A DNA stretch of 11,689 nt from Flavobacteriia bacterium (GCA_018500075.1 JAHBAN010000210.1:1-11689), one strand, 5' to 3'. Positions 1 to 9,511 are shown, counted from the stretch's first letter. Numbers and translations are program-made. The notes: generated from the letters alone by a model not told the origin.

Positions 1-872
1 CCGGCAATCCCGTTTGCATAGCGCGCAAAAGAAGACAGCATCGCGGCGTTTTCTGGGTCCATGATAAAGTTAAGGAAGGTCTTGGCCTCATCCACATTCT
101 TGGCATCTGACAGGATCGCCGCGTTGTCCATCCAGACCGGGAAGCCGGTCTGCGGATAGCCAAAGCCGATATCGGCGTTCTTCTCACGCGCGCGGAAAGA
201 GGCCCCGTTCCAGTTCACACCGGCCGCCACATCGCCCGCCGCAAACTTCTCGATCATGCCATAATCCATCGAGATCCAGTTTGGCTTTGCGGCCTGCAAG
301 GTGTCGCGCACTTTCATCAGGACGTCTTTATCCGCCGTGCACTGCTCCCCGCCCACATAGTGAATGGCCATCCCCATCACGTCGTTCATCTCGGGCACAA
401 CATTGATCTTGCCCTTCAGCTCCTCGGGCGGATCAAAGATCACAGCGGCGGTGTTGATATCCCCGCCATAGATCGCTGTGTTCACGGTCACACCAACGGT
501 GCCCCACTGCCAAGGCACAGTATAGTTGCGGCCTTTGTCAAACTCGACATCAACCCACTGCGGGTCCATGTGCTTGAAGTTTTCCATCTCGTTGGGCTTT
601 GATTCCATCAACAGCCCCTCACCCACAAAAATAGGGATATAAGTCCCCGACGGGACCACAATATCAAAGCCGTGCCCGCCCGCTTTGATCTTGGCCAGCG
701 CCGTATCATTGCTGTCATAATCGGTGATCGTCACTTTGATACCTGTCTCGGCCTCAAACTTCGTGATCATTTCGGGCGAGGTATAATTGCCCCAGTTGTA
801 GATGTTGAGCTCGCCGTCCGCATAGGCGGGGGCCGCCAGCACCAGTGCCATAGCTACCATTGTTTTTTTCAT
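1..872 (-). CDS. Polyamine-type ABC transporter substrate-binding protein (partial, C-terminus off the window)
   Basis: Periplasmic binding protein of the PotD/PotF family, which captures putrescine, spermidine or a related cation for the importer encoded upstream. I translated 290 codons from the ATG at 870-872; the frame stays open to base 1, so the C-terminal part of the usual ~340-370 residues is missing. Residues 1-18 form a signal peptide (KK, then a hydrophobic core ending AYA). The mature start contains YNWGNY (W27, Y30), matching the ligand-pocket aromatics of PotD. Other likely pocket positions are S75 (VPSGTY), E161/D164 (PEMND), W221 and W247/D249 (VWMD). GGGAG lies about 8 nt before the ATG. 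It is the last gene of the operon, 48 bp after the second permease. Family assignment is firm; the exact substrate is not determinable here. Confidence 0.93.
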   Translation of the reverse strand, partial: MKKTMVAMALVLAAPAYADGELNIYNWGNYTSPEMITKFEAETGIKVTITDYDSNDTALAKIKAGGHGFDIVVPSGTYIPIFVGEGLLMESKPNEMENFKHMDPQWVDVEFDKGRNYTVPWQWGTVGVTVNTAIYGGDINTAAVIFDPPEELKGKINVVPEMNDVMGMAIHYVGGEQCTADKDVLMKVRDTLQAAKPNWISMDYGMIEKFAAGDVAAGVNWNGASFRAREKNADIGFGYPQTGFPVWMDNAAILSDAKNVDEAKTFLNFIMDPENAAMLSSFARYANGIA

Positions 873-887
873 TGTGTAGTCTCCCTG

Positions 888-915
888 TGGTTGGTTTCGG
901 GTGGTTGATTTCGGG
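888..915. repeat. Two-copy 14-bp tandem repeat before the binding-protein gene
   Basis: TGGTTGGTTTCGGG (888-901) is followed directly by TGGTTGATTTCGGG (902-915), with one mismatch, and then a partial third start (TTGGT). The repeat fills most of the 48-bp gap between the second permease gene and the binding-protein gene, just upstream of the latter's ribosome binding site on the minus strand. No function is evident; it may be a replication-slippage product. Confidence 0.6.
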
Positions 916-920
916 TTGGT

Positions 921-1727
921 CTAGTTTCTTATTTTACTCAACAGCGTGAATCCGATCACCATCGTGACCGAAATTCCGATCAGCACTGTCGAGATCGCAT
1001 TGATCTCGGGCGTAATGACACGACGCAACTGCCCCAGCATATAGGTCGGCAAAGTGTCCTGCCCCGCTGATTTGACAAATTCGGTGATCACAACGTCATC
1101 CAGAGAAATCACAAAAGCCAACATCGCACCGGCCAGAATTCCGGGCCAGAGCTGTGGCAGGGTGATCCGGCGAAAGGCCTGAAACGGCGTCGCATAGAGG
1201 TCGGCCGCCGCCTGCTCAAGGCTGAGGTCCATCCCCTGAAGCCGCGCGCGGATCGGCAGATAAGCGAAAGGAATGCAAAAGGCCGAATGCGCGATGACAA
1301 GATACAAAAGCCCCGAATATCCGGTTGCAACCTTGATCATCGCAAAGAAAATCAGAAGCGCCACCGCCGTCACGATTTCAGGAACCATCAGCGGCTGGTT
1401 GATCATGGCAAACACAGCCCCCTGACCGCGAAACTTGCGGGTCCGCGTGGTCGCCAAAGCCGCCAGAACAGCAACCGTTGTCGAAATCAGCGAGGCCCAA
1501 ACCGCAATCACGAGGCTGCGCACAGTGGCCTCCTGCACCAGCTCGTTTTCCCAAGCCGACTGATACCAGCGCCATGAAAACCCCTCCCAGATCGCAATCG
1601 AGCTTCCCGAGTTGAAAGAATAGGCCACAAGCAAAAGAATGGGCAGATACAGCAGCACAAAACACGCAACCGCCAGCGTCGCAAAGCCCGTTTGACGGCG
1701 GATGTTGAAGCCTTTCTGCTCAGCCAT
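921..1727 (-). CDS. ABC transporter permease, PotC-like
   Basis: Inner-membrane permease (268 aa) of the binding-protein-dependent type, the second transmembrane subunit of a polyamine-type importer. The first membrane segment is near residues 14-36, with further hydrophobic stretches consistent with six helices. The cytoplasmic coupling (EAA) loop that docks on the ATPase is visible at about 171-195, with the pattern EQAAADLYATP...LPQLWP. The following ISLDDVVITEF is typical of PotC relatives. The ATG at 1725-1727 lies inside the end of the upstream permease gene (8-bp overlap), and its Shine-Dalgarno GAGGTGAAG is within that gene's last codons. This implies translational coupling. Stop is TAG at 921-923. 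Confidence 0.93.
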   Translation of the reverse strand: MAEQKGFNIRRQTGFATLAVACFVLLYLPILLLVAYSFNSGSSIAIWEGFSWRWYQSAWENELVQEATVRSLVIAVWASLISTTVAVLAALATTRTRKFRGQGAVFAMINQPLMVPEIVTAVALLIFFAMIKVATGYSGLLYLVIAHSAFCIPFAYLPIRARLQGMDLSLEQAAADLYATPFQAFRRITLPQLWPGILAGAMLAFVISLDDVVITEFVKSAGQDTLPTYMLGQLRRVITPEINAISTVLIGISVTMVIGFTLLSKIRN

Positions 1728-2631
1728 GCTTCACCTCCTCATTGCCGACCGCGCGCACATACGTGAGCAGCGCAACCATAACAATCGCCAGCAGCGTGAT
1801 CGAAAGCGCCGCCCCGAGCGGCCAGTTGCGCCCCTGCCCGAACTGAAGCTCGATGAGATTTCCAAGCATAAGCTGATTGCCCCCGCCCAATACCCGCGGC
1901 GTCACATAGGCCCCAAGCGAGGGCACAAAAACAAGGATTGACCCCGCAATCACGCCGGGCTTCACAAGCGGCAAGATCACACGGCGCAGCACTTTCAGGC
2001 GTGTGGCATAGAGATCATACCCCGCCTCAACGAGGCTGAAATCGAGCCGCTCCATCGAGGCATAAAGCGGCAGAACCATCAGCGGCAGATAGACATAAAC
2101 CATGCCCACAGCGATGGAAAACTCGGTGTAAAGCATCTGGATCGGCTCGTCGATCACCCCGAGCGCCATCAAGACAGTGTTCACCGTCCCCTCGTTGCGG
2201 ATCAGCTCCACAATCGCAAAGGTGCGAATGAGCAGATTGGTCCAGAACGGAATGATAATCAGCAACATCCAGAAATCACGCTGCTTTTTGGGACGGGTCG
2301 CAATAAAGTAAGCCGTCGGAAACCCGAAGAAAATACAGGCCAGCGTGGTCATCAGCGAGAGCTTCACAGAGCGCCAGAAAATGCTCAGATGAGCATCGGA
2401 AAACCCGAGCGTATCGTCAAAGATATCGCGCTGCATAAAGACATTAAACCAGGCATCCGAGGACAGGCTCCACTCGACGCCGCCATAATCGCCCGCCGTC
2501 AGGAAGGAATAAACCAGCGTGATCAGCAATGGCCCGCTTGCCGCAAAAACAAGCAGGACAAGGGCCGGCGCAAGCAACATCCAGCGCACCCGCGAGACTC
2601 TTCTGGCTTCCCTCTGAGACAGATCAGCCAT
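1720..2631 (-). CDS. ABC transporter permease, PotB-like
   Basis: Inner-membrane permease (303 aa), the first transmembrane subunit of the polyamine-type importer. After a basic cytoplasmic N-terminus it has a membrane segment at about 18-44 and a long periplasmic loop (about 45-85), then the remaining helices. The ATPase-docking EAA loop is at about 202-226 (VEAGYDLYAT...LPLVKPG). SLGAYVTPRVLGG near the C-terminus is typical of PotB relatives. The ATG at 2629-2631 follows the ATPase stop codon by only 3 bp, and the 3' end overlaps the next permease start by 8 bp, so the genes are co-transcribed and probably translationally coupled. Confidence 0.93.
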   Translation of the reverse strand: MADLSQREARRVSRVRWMLLAPALVLLVFAASGPLLITLVYSFLTAGDYGGVEWSLSSDAWFNVFMQRDIFDDTLGFSDAHLSIFWRSVKLSLMTTLACIFFGFPTAYFIATRPKKQRDFWMLLIIIPFWTNLLIRTFAIVELIRNEGTVNTVLMALGVIDEPIQMLYTEFSIAVGMVYVYLPLMVLPLYASMERLDFSLVEAGYDLYATRLKVLRRVILPLVKPGVIAGSILVFVPSLGAYVTPRVLGGGNQLMLGNLIELQFGQGRNWPLGAALSITLLAIVMVALLTYVRAVGNEEVKHG

Positions 2632-2634
2632 GGC

Positions 2635-3714
2635 TCAATCCCTCAAGACCTGCGCGACACCCGCGCCAAACGTAACACCAACCCGTGCGCCGCTTTCAAA
2701 GTCTGCCGGCGCATCCGGGCTGTTTTGCTTGCGGATCACAAAACCCGTCCCGTCATCGAGCTGCACATGATAATGCGTATCGGTCCCGAAATAGACCACA
2801 TTGCCAAGCCTGCCGGTCAACATCCCCTCCGCTTCAGACACCAAAGATGTATGCTCCGGGCGAAGCGCCAGCGTGACCTGCCCGCTCATATCCGCCCCCT
2901 CATGGCTGCGCGCCGTTGTGGTCTTCCCTGAGGCCAGCCGCACAGTGGCGGTCGGCCCTGCGCTCGAAACCAGCTCGGCCGGCAGGAAATTCGTATCGCC
3001 GATAAAATCGGCCACAAACCGCTCGGCAGGCTGATCATAAATATCACGCGGACCACCGATCTGGCGGATCGAACCTGCGCTCATCACAGCGATACGGTCC
3101 GACATCGTCAGGGCTTCTTCCTGATCGTGGGTCACAAAAATAAATGTAATGCCGGTTTCTGTCTGAAGCCGTTTCAGCTCGAGTTGCATCTCCTTGCGCA
3201 GCTTGAAGTCAAGCGCGCTCAAAGGCTCGTCAAGCAGCAAAACCTTGGGCTTGGGCGCCAGCGCACGCGCCAGCGCCACCCGTTGCTGTTGCCCGCCCGA
3301 AATCTGACCGGTCTGGCGGTCCGCCATCGCCGTCATCTGCACCAGCTCCATCATCTCCCCGACGGTCGCCCTGATTTCGGCCTTCGGCTTGCCCAGCATT
3401 TCAAGCCCGAAGCCGATATTCTCGGCCACAGTCAAATGGGGAAAGAGCGCATAACTCTGGAAAACCGTGTTCACAGGCCGCTTGTAAGGCGGCAGCTCCA
3501 GCAGGTCTTCGCCAAACATTTCAAGCGCGCCGGAGGTCGGATGCTCAAACCCGGCAATCATGCGCAACAGCGTGGTCTTGCCACAGCCCGACGGGCCAAG
3601 CAGCGTGAAAAACTCGTTGTCTTTTATCTCAAGGCTGGCATCCGCCAAAGCCACAACAGGCGGCTGGCCCGGATAGACTTTGCGCAAATGTCTCACGCTG
3701 ATCGCAGTGCTCAA
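2635..3714 (-). CDS. ABC transporter ATP-binding protein, PotA-like
   Basis: ATPase subunit (359 aa) energising the polyamine-type importer from the cytoplasmic side. All nucleotide-binding elements are intact: Walker A GPSGCGKTT (40-48), Q-loop Q86, signature ISGGQQQR (138-145), Walker B VLLLDE (158-163), D-loop SALD (166-169) and switch H196 (VTHDQEEA). Residues from about 240 onward form the C-terminal regulatory (TOBE-type) domain common in PotA and MalK relatives, with LRPEHTSL visible. The start is a TTG (3712-3714) preceded by GGGAG at 8 nt; there is no better upstream start, and a GTG seven codons in would remove the conserved N-terminus. First gene of the operon, divergent from the LuxR-family gene. 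Confidence 0.94.
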   Translation of the reverse strand: MSTAISVRHLRKVYPGQPPVVALADASLEIKDNEFFTLLGPSGCGKTTLLRMIAGFEHPTSGALEMFGEDLLELPPYKRPVNTVFQSYALFPHLTVAENIGFGLEMLGKPKAEIRATVGEMMELVQMTAMADRQTGQISGGQQQRVALARALAPKPKVLLLDEPLSALDFKLRKEMQLELKRLQTETGITFIFVTHDQEEALTMSDRIAVMSAGSIRQIGGPRDIYDQPAERFVADFIGDTNFLPAELVSSAGPTATVRLASGKTTTARSHEGADMSGQVTLALRPEHTSLVSEAEGMLTGRLGNVVYFGTDTHYHVQLDDGTGFVIRKQNSPDAPADFESGARVGVTFGAGVAQVLRD

Positions 3715-3815
3715 ATTCCAATCTCCCGTTGTGCCGCTTTTGTCAGACCGTCTTTTCTGATCCCAACCGCATCTCTCGTTGCCGATATGATTGCGCCGAT
3801 CTTGACTTTAGGTAA

Positions 3816-3831
3816 TACCCCTATTGGGGTA
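3816..3831. promoter_or_regulatory. Candidate operator: TACCCC-TATT-GGGGTA palindrome
   Basis: A perfect 6+6-bp inverted repeat with a 4-bp spacer, TACCCCTATTGGGGTA, centred 47 bp upstream of the LuxR-family start codon and about 110 bp upstream of the importer start. The size and symmetry suit a dimeric LuxR-type HTH protein. Its place in the only divergent promoter region of this module makes it the best candidate for the local regulator's binding site. Function is inferred; no consensus for this subfamily was available to compare. Confidence 0.5.
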
Positions 3832-3834
3832 GTT

Positions 3835-3854
3835 ATTCAGGAATATTGCTGAAT
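3835..3854. promoter_or_regulatory. Second inverted repeat, ATTCAG-N8-CTGAAT
   Basis: ATTCAGGAATATTGCTGAAT is an inverted repeat with 6-bp arms and an 8-bp AT-rich centre. It lies 3 bp after the first palindrome and ends 16 bp before the LuxR-family ATG. It could be a second operator (autoregulation) or a small hairpin in the mRNA leader near the GGGGGG ribosome binding site. Confidence 0.35.
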
Positions 3855-3870
3855 TTGGGGGGTATAAATC

Positions 3871-4665
3871 ATGTCCGATCTTACGTCTCGCGATATTTCG
3901 CGCCTCACCAAGGCCATGGCTGCGGTGCAAAACGAATCTTTTTTCAAAGCGTTGAAAAACCTTCTGCGCGCCAAACTTCACTTTGACACGCTGCTGATCT
4001 TGCAGTTCACCCGTGGCAGCCCGCCCGAGCTGATCTCGGGCTGGCTCCGCCGCCCCATCATTCCCAGAGAGGCGCTGACAGCCTATATTGAAGGTGCCTA
4101 CAGGCTCGATCCGTTCTATCAATTTACGCAGACCCCGCCAGACGGCGCCCTCTATCGCCTCGCCGATATCGCTCCCGACCGTTTCTTCACCGGCGAATAC
4201 TACCTGCAATATTACAGCGAAACCCACCTCTGTGACGAAGTCGGCCTGCTGCTGCCGCTCGGCTCGGGGACAATGGCCCATCTCTCCATGAGCCGCCGCG
4301 AGGAGGCCGGCCCCTTCAAACGCAAAGAGCTGCAATGTCTACAGCACTATAGCCCGCTGCTGCTTCACTTGCTCAAGGCCCATTGCGCAGAGCGTCAAGG
4401 CCAAGTCAGCCAGAGCCAGCCCTCCCCGGCGCAACCCTTCGCAGACGTGATTCAGGCCGAACTGGCCCAGGCGCTCGGCGTGCACCTCACCCGGCGCGAA
4501 GCCGAGATTTCAGAGCTGGTGATCCAAGGCCACTCCAATGCCTCGGCAGCCCTCAAACTCGGCATCGCTTATGAAACCGTCAAAGTGCACCGCCGCAACA
4601 TCTACCGCAAACTGAGCATCTCCTCCCAAGGCGAGCTTTTTGCCCTGCTCAAAGACCTGCTCTAA
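3871..4665 (+). CDS. LuxR-family transcriptional regulator
   Basis: DNA-binding regulator of 264 aa. The C-terminal HTH of the LuxR/FixJ type starts at LTRRE (206-210) and runs through a recognition helix at about 233-248 (AYETVKVHRRNIYRKL). The first ~180 residues form a separate sensory domain with the patterns YRLDPFYQ, DRFFTGEYYLQYY and CDEVGLLLPL, seen in a family of LuxR-type solo regulators. I do not see a clear acyl-homoserine-lactone pocket, so this is probably a metabolite sensor and not a quorum receptor. A Q/S/P-rich linker lies at about 174-192. The ATG at 3871 is preceded by a GGGGGG stretch. Divergence from the polyamine-type importer suggests that it controls that operon. The stop TAA overlaps the convergent oxyR stop. 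Confidence 0.88.
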   Translation: MSDLTSRDISRLTKAMAAVQNESFFKALKNLLRAKLHFDTLLILQFTRGSPPELISGWLRRPIIPREALTAYIEGAYRLDPFYQFTQTPPDGALYRLADIAPDRFFTGEYYLQYYSETHLCDEVGLLLPLGSGTMAHLSMSRREEAGPFKRKELQCLQHYSPLLLHLLKAHCAERQGQVSQSQPSPAQPFADVIQAELAQALGVHLTRREAEISELVIQGHSNASAALKLGIAYETVKVHRRNIYRKLSISSQGELFALLKDLL

Positions 4666-5555
4666 GCGCGCCCTGCGGCGTCCCGCACCAAGTCGGCGAC
4701 ATCCCTCAGTTGTTCGATCAAAGGGCTTGTCTTGCGCCAGATCATCCCGACACTGCGCGCAGGCTCGGGTGCCGCAAACCGCGCCACAGCCACAGAGGCC
4801 GAACGTGTCTCCACAGGCACAGCCATCTCCGGTATCAGAGTGACTCCCATCCCCGCACCGACCATCTGCACCAATGTCGACAGCGAGCTGGCGTCAAATC
4901 CGTCTCGTGGCCGCACCTGCGGAATCGAACACACCGAAAGCGCCTGATCGCGAAAACAATGCCCCTCCTCCAGAAGCAAAAGCCGCATCTGGCTCAGACT
5001 CTCTGCGCTCGGCACAGGCAGCGCGGCCTCTCCCTCGGGCCGTACCAGAACAAAGCTCTCCTCAAAGAGCGGCACCTCCTCAAAGCTCGGCTCCGAAACC
5101 GGCAAAGCCAGAATCGCCGCATCAAGCCGCCCCTCGTCCAGTTCGGTCAGCAGCTTGGATGTCAGCGTCTCGCGCACCTGAATATCAAGCCGCGGATAGC
5201 GCGCCGCCAGCGCCTTGAAAACCCGCGGCAAAAGATACGGCGCAATCGTGGGAATAACCCCGAGCCGCAGCCGCCCGCTAAACTCCTCCCGCGCCTTGCG
5301 CGCCATCTCCTCAAGCTCTTGCGCCCCCCGCAGGACACCCCGCGCATGGCGCCCGAAATCCTCGCCAAACGCGGTCAGCCTGACCTGCCGCGCGCCCCGC
5401 TCAAACAGCGCCATACCAAGCTGGCCCTCAAGCTCCTTGATCTGCATCGAGAGCGCCGGCTGCGACACAGAACACAGCTCCGCCGCACGGCCAAAATGCC
5501 CCTGCCCAGCAAGAGCCTCAAAATAGCGCAACTGTTTCAATGTGATATTTGCCAT
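4662..5555 (-). CDS. oxyR: OxyR, hydrogen-peroxide-sensing LysR-family regulator
   Basis: LysR-type regulator of 297 aa that senses peroxide by disulfide formation and controls catalase and related genes. The N-terminal winged HTH is at about 1-60 (LKQLRYFEAL, SQPALSMQIKELEG). The decisive feature is EEGHCFRDQALSVC, with C200 and C209 separated as C199 and C208 are in E. coli OxyR; GHC-RDQA is the OxyR signature. The C-terminal GAGMGVTLIPEMA is also typical. It is divergent from katG across 123 bp, the classic arrangement, and a palindrome covers its own start codon. The stop TAG (4662-4664, minus) overlaps the LuxR-family stop on the other strand. Confidence 0.95.
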   Translation of the reverse strand: MANITLKQLRYFEALAGQGHFGRAAELCSVSQPALSMQIKELEGQLGMALFERGARQVRLTAFGEDFGRHARGVLRGAQELEEMARKAREEFSGRLRLGVIPTIAPYLLPRVFKALAARYPRLDIQVRETLTSKLLTELDEGRLDAAILALPVSEPSFEEVPLFEESFVLVRPEGEAALPVPSAESLSQMRLLLLEEGHCFRDQALSVCSIPQVRPRDGFDASSLSTLVQMVGAGMGVTLIPEMAVPVETRSASVAVARFAAPEPARSVGMIWRKTSPLIEQLRDVADLVRDAAGRA

Positions 5556-5568
5556 AATTAAAAATTAT
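5554..5568. promoter_or_regulatory. Palindrome over the oxyR start codon (LysR-type T-N11-A site)
   Basis: ATAATTAAAAATTAT is an inverted repeat with perfect 6-bp arms and a 3-bp centre. It satisfies the generic LysR-family T-N11-A pattern. Its first two bases are part of the oxyR initiation codon, so protein binding here would block oxyR expression directly. Negative autoregulation is usual for OxyR. The match to the four-part OxyR consensus is poor, so this is a candidate only. Confidence 0.45.
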
Positions 5569-5598
5569 CAAAGCGATTAGAAAATGCAACTTATTCCT

Positions 5599-5626
5599 AT
5601 CGTCGATTTGGGTTAGACCCAGTCTA
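5599..5626. promoter_or_regulatory. Overlapping small palindromes upstream of katG
   Basis: Three nested symmetric elements lie 53-80 bp upstream of the katG ATG: ATCGTCGAT (5599-5607), TGGGTTAGACCCA (5609-5621) and TAGACCCAGTCTA (5614-5626). This is the most likely activator/RNA polymerase entry zone for katG, given the divergent oxyR. I could not place confident -35 and -10 hexamers. Confidence 0.4.
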
Positions 5627-5678
5627 GGAGTCGTAAGAGTCGGCGCAGCCGCGCCCGGCAATATCAGGGAGATATGAC

Positions 5679-7841
<2,163 letters not shown>

Positions 7842-7862
7842 CCCTCACCCCATACAAACAAC

Positions 7863-7894
7863 AAAGGCGCAGCCCGCAAGCTGCGCCTTTTTTT
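7863..7894 (+). terminator. Rho-independent terminator of katG
   Basis: A perfect 11-bp stem (AAAGGCGCAGC at 7863-7873 and GCTGCGCCTTT at 7880-7890) closes a 6-nt loop and runs into seven Ts (7888-7894). It lies 22 bp after the katG stop. Read on the minus strand, the stem is followed by a T-rich TTTGTTGTTTG, so it may also terminate the convergent FAH-family gene. Confidence 0.93.
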
Positions 7895-7951
7895 CTGAAC
7901 GACCGCAAGGCTCACATCACAGGTCTTCGCAGGTTTTTGGAATGCGGGCCG

Positions 7952-8641
7952 CTAAGTCAGCTCAAGCGTCACAGCTTGCAACCCGTCTATTCCGCCGACG
8001 ATTTTGTCGCCTGCGGTGACAGGCCCAACGCCGGCAGGTGTCCCAGTCAGGATAATGTCACCGGCCCCAAGGTGATAATAGCGCGACAGATGCGCCACAA
8101 TCTCACCACAGCTCCAGACCATCTCGGCAAGGCTGGCGTCCTGCCGCGTTTCGCCGTTGACCTCAAGATAGATCCGCTGCCCTGACACCGCGCCAAACTC
8201 CGCCGCTTTGGTCAAAGGCCCGAACACAGCCGAGCCTTCCACATCCTTGCCAAGCGACCAGGGCCTGCGGTTGTCCTTGCCGTCCTGCTGGCGGTCCCGC
8301 CGCGTCATATCCAGCGCCGATCCGTAAGCATAGATCGCCGCCTGCGCCTCAGCAGCGCTGGCCCGAAAGACAGATGCGCCAAGCACAAAGGCAAGCTCCA
8401 TCTCGTGATGATAATTCTCGGTGCCCGGCGGATAGGGCAGAACCGCCCCGCTCTTGACCGCGTGCGCCACCTGCTTGGTAAAATACCACGGCGCTTCCCG
8501 ATCAACTTCATTGCCCATCTCAAGCGCATGGGCCGCATAATTGCGCCCGACGCAGAAAATGCGCCGCAGCGGATAGGCTTTGTCCTCTCCCGTGACCTCA
8601 AGTGCAAAAACATCCGCTGGTTCGAATAGATAATCGCTCAC
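7952..8641 (-). CDS. Fumarylacetoacetate hydrolase family protein (FAHD1-like)
   Basis: Cytoplasmic metal-dependent C-C bond hydrolase or decarboxylase of the FAH superfamily, 229 aa, the short single-domain form like FAHD1/acylpyruvase. Visible features are VGRNYAAHALEMG (31-43), the metal-binding carboxylates E80 and E82 (HEMELAFVLG) and D111 (ALDMTRRD), K131 in the SLGKD segment, and the closing loop ILTGTPAGVGP (197-207). The start is GTG at 8639-8641 with AGGGGG about 8 nt upstream, giving MSDYLFEP. Family members act on acylpyruvates, oxaloacetate or aromatic-degradation intermediates; which one applies here cannot be told. It is 85 bp downstream of the PhnA-family gene and could be co-transcribed with it. 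Confidence 0.9.
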   Translation of the reverse strand: MSDYLFEPADVFALEVTGEDKAYPLRRIFCVGRNYAAHALEMGNEVDREAPWYFTKQVAHAVKSGAVLPYPPGTENYHHEMELAFVLGASVFRASAAEAQAAIYAYGSALDMTRRDRQQDGKDNRRPWSLGKDVEGSAVFGPLTKAAEFGAVSGQRIYLEVNGETRQDASLAEMVWSCGEIVAHLSRYYHLGAGDIILTGTPAGVGPVTAGDKIVGGIDGLQAVTLELT

Positions 8642-8726
8642 GTGGCGTCCCCCTCTGTTGCGCAGAGCCTCTCACAGTTTCCCGAGGAGCAAAAGAGCGA
8701 GAGCGCGCGCCGAAAAACAGCAAGCG

Positions 8727-9236
8727 CTATTTCTTCTTCACATATTGCGTCAGAATAACAATCCGCTGGCCTTCGACACGCCCTTCAATGTGCTCGGGGG
8801 TGTCGGCCACAAGGCTGATCCCGCGCACCGCAGTTCCGCGCTTGGCGGTAAACCCCGCGCCCTTCACCGGCAGATCCTTGATCAAAACAACAGTGTCCCC
8901 CTGCGCCAAAGCCGCGCCATTGGCGTCCTTATGAGCAGATTGCGCGGCGACATTCTCGGCCCAAGCCTGCGTCACGTCGTCTAGGTAAAGCTGCTCTGCC
9001 AGATCCTGCGCCCAGCTCTCGCCAGAGAGCCGCTTGAGCATCCGCGCCGCAATCACCTGAACAGCAGGCGCCTCATGCCACATCGCCGACGCCAGCCCGC
9101 GCCAATGGCTGGGGTCAGGCACCCCCGCGATCTGCTCGGCGCAAACCGCGCAGACCTGCGCTTGCGCACCCGCCGGCCCGCCCTCCACATCAAGAAAAAT
9201 CAGCTCGGCATCAGCAGAGCAAAACGGACAGCTCAT
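8727..9236 (-). CDS. PhnA-family zinc-ribbon protein (YjdM type)
   Basis: A 169-aa protein of the PhnA/YjdM family. Despite the old name it is not established as a phosphonate enzyme in most bacteria. The N-terminus has a zinc ribbon with CPFC (C3, C6) and CAVC (C29, C32). The C-terminal PhnA domain (about 104-169) contains GDTVVLIKDLPVKGAGFTAK, RGT and IEGRVEGQRIVILTQYVKKK. The middle ~60 residues are an alpha-helical segment rich in Ala, Glu and Trp, seen in the longer family members. The ATG at 9234-9236 has GGAG about 8 nt upstream. It lies 55 bp after the small membrane protein gene on the same strand, so one transcript is possible. Cellular role is uncertain. Confidence 0.88.
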   Translation of the reverse strand: MSCPFCSADAELIFLDVEGGPAGAQAQVCAVCAEQIAGVPDPSHWRGLASAMWHEAPAVQVIAARMLKRLSGESWAQDLAEQLYLDDVTQAWAENVAAQSAHKDANGAALAQGDTVVLIKDLPVKGAGFTAKRGTAVRGISLVADTPEHIEGRVEGQRIVILTQYVKKK

Positions 9237-9291
9237 CAGGCACTCCTTCTTTTGGCTTGCCCTGCTCTACAGGCTCGGTGCGGCACTGTCT

Positions 9292-9477
9292 TCAGGTGTT
9301 TTCATACACCGCTTTGGCGACATACCATGTCACAGGGATCGAGACGAGAAACCCGATCAGCGCCGACAAAAGCACCGGCTGAAGCGTGTCATAGCCCATT
9401 GTCAGAGCCGCAACCATAGCCACACCCGCGAGCGTTGTGCCGATGAACAAATGAAAAATAAGCGCAATACGAAGCAT
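9292..9477 (-). CDS. Small conserved two-helix membrane protein (61 aa)
   Basis: A 61-residue hydrophobic protein with two predicted membrane helices (about 2-27 and 33-54) joined by a short loop, and a charged tail KAVYENT. It resembles short Rhodobacterales proteins that I recall being labelled 'CTP synthetase' in some annotations. It has no nucleotide-binding or amidotransferase sequence, so that name would be wrong. The ATG at 9475-9477 has GGAAAGGGA upstream. A well-spaced Fnr-type box and -10 element precede it, pointing to oxygen- or redox-dependent expression. Function unknown. Confidence 0.8.
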   Translation of the reverse strand: MLRIALIFHLFIGTTLAGVAMVAALTMGYDTLQPVLLSALIGFLVSIPVTWYVAKAVYENT

Positions 9478-9511
9478 AGCTGTCCCTTTCCGTGGCCTAG
9501 CATATGAGATG

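Noticed and set aside
3127..3852. A long open frame (241 codons) on the plus strand opposite the ATPase gene
   Set aside because: It lies almost wholly antisense to a fully conserved PotA-like ATPase. Its translation is rich in Arg, Gln, His and Leu with no recognisable domain, as expected for a shadow frame in GC-rich DNA.
4710..5561. A 283-codon plus-strand open frame opposite oxyR
   Set aside because: OxyR on the minus strand has all family motifs. The antisense frame is Arg/Pro/Leu/His-rich, has no known motif and covers the same bases.
5608..5636. A sigma-70-like promoter for katG with TTGGGT and TCGTAA
   Set aside because: The -10 match is poor and several alternative pairs are equally weak, so no specific hexamers are called.
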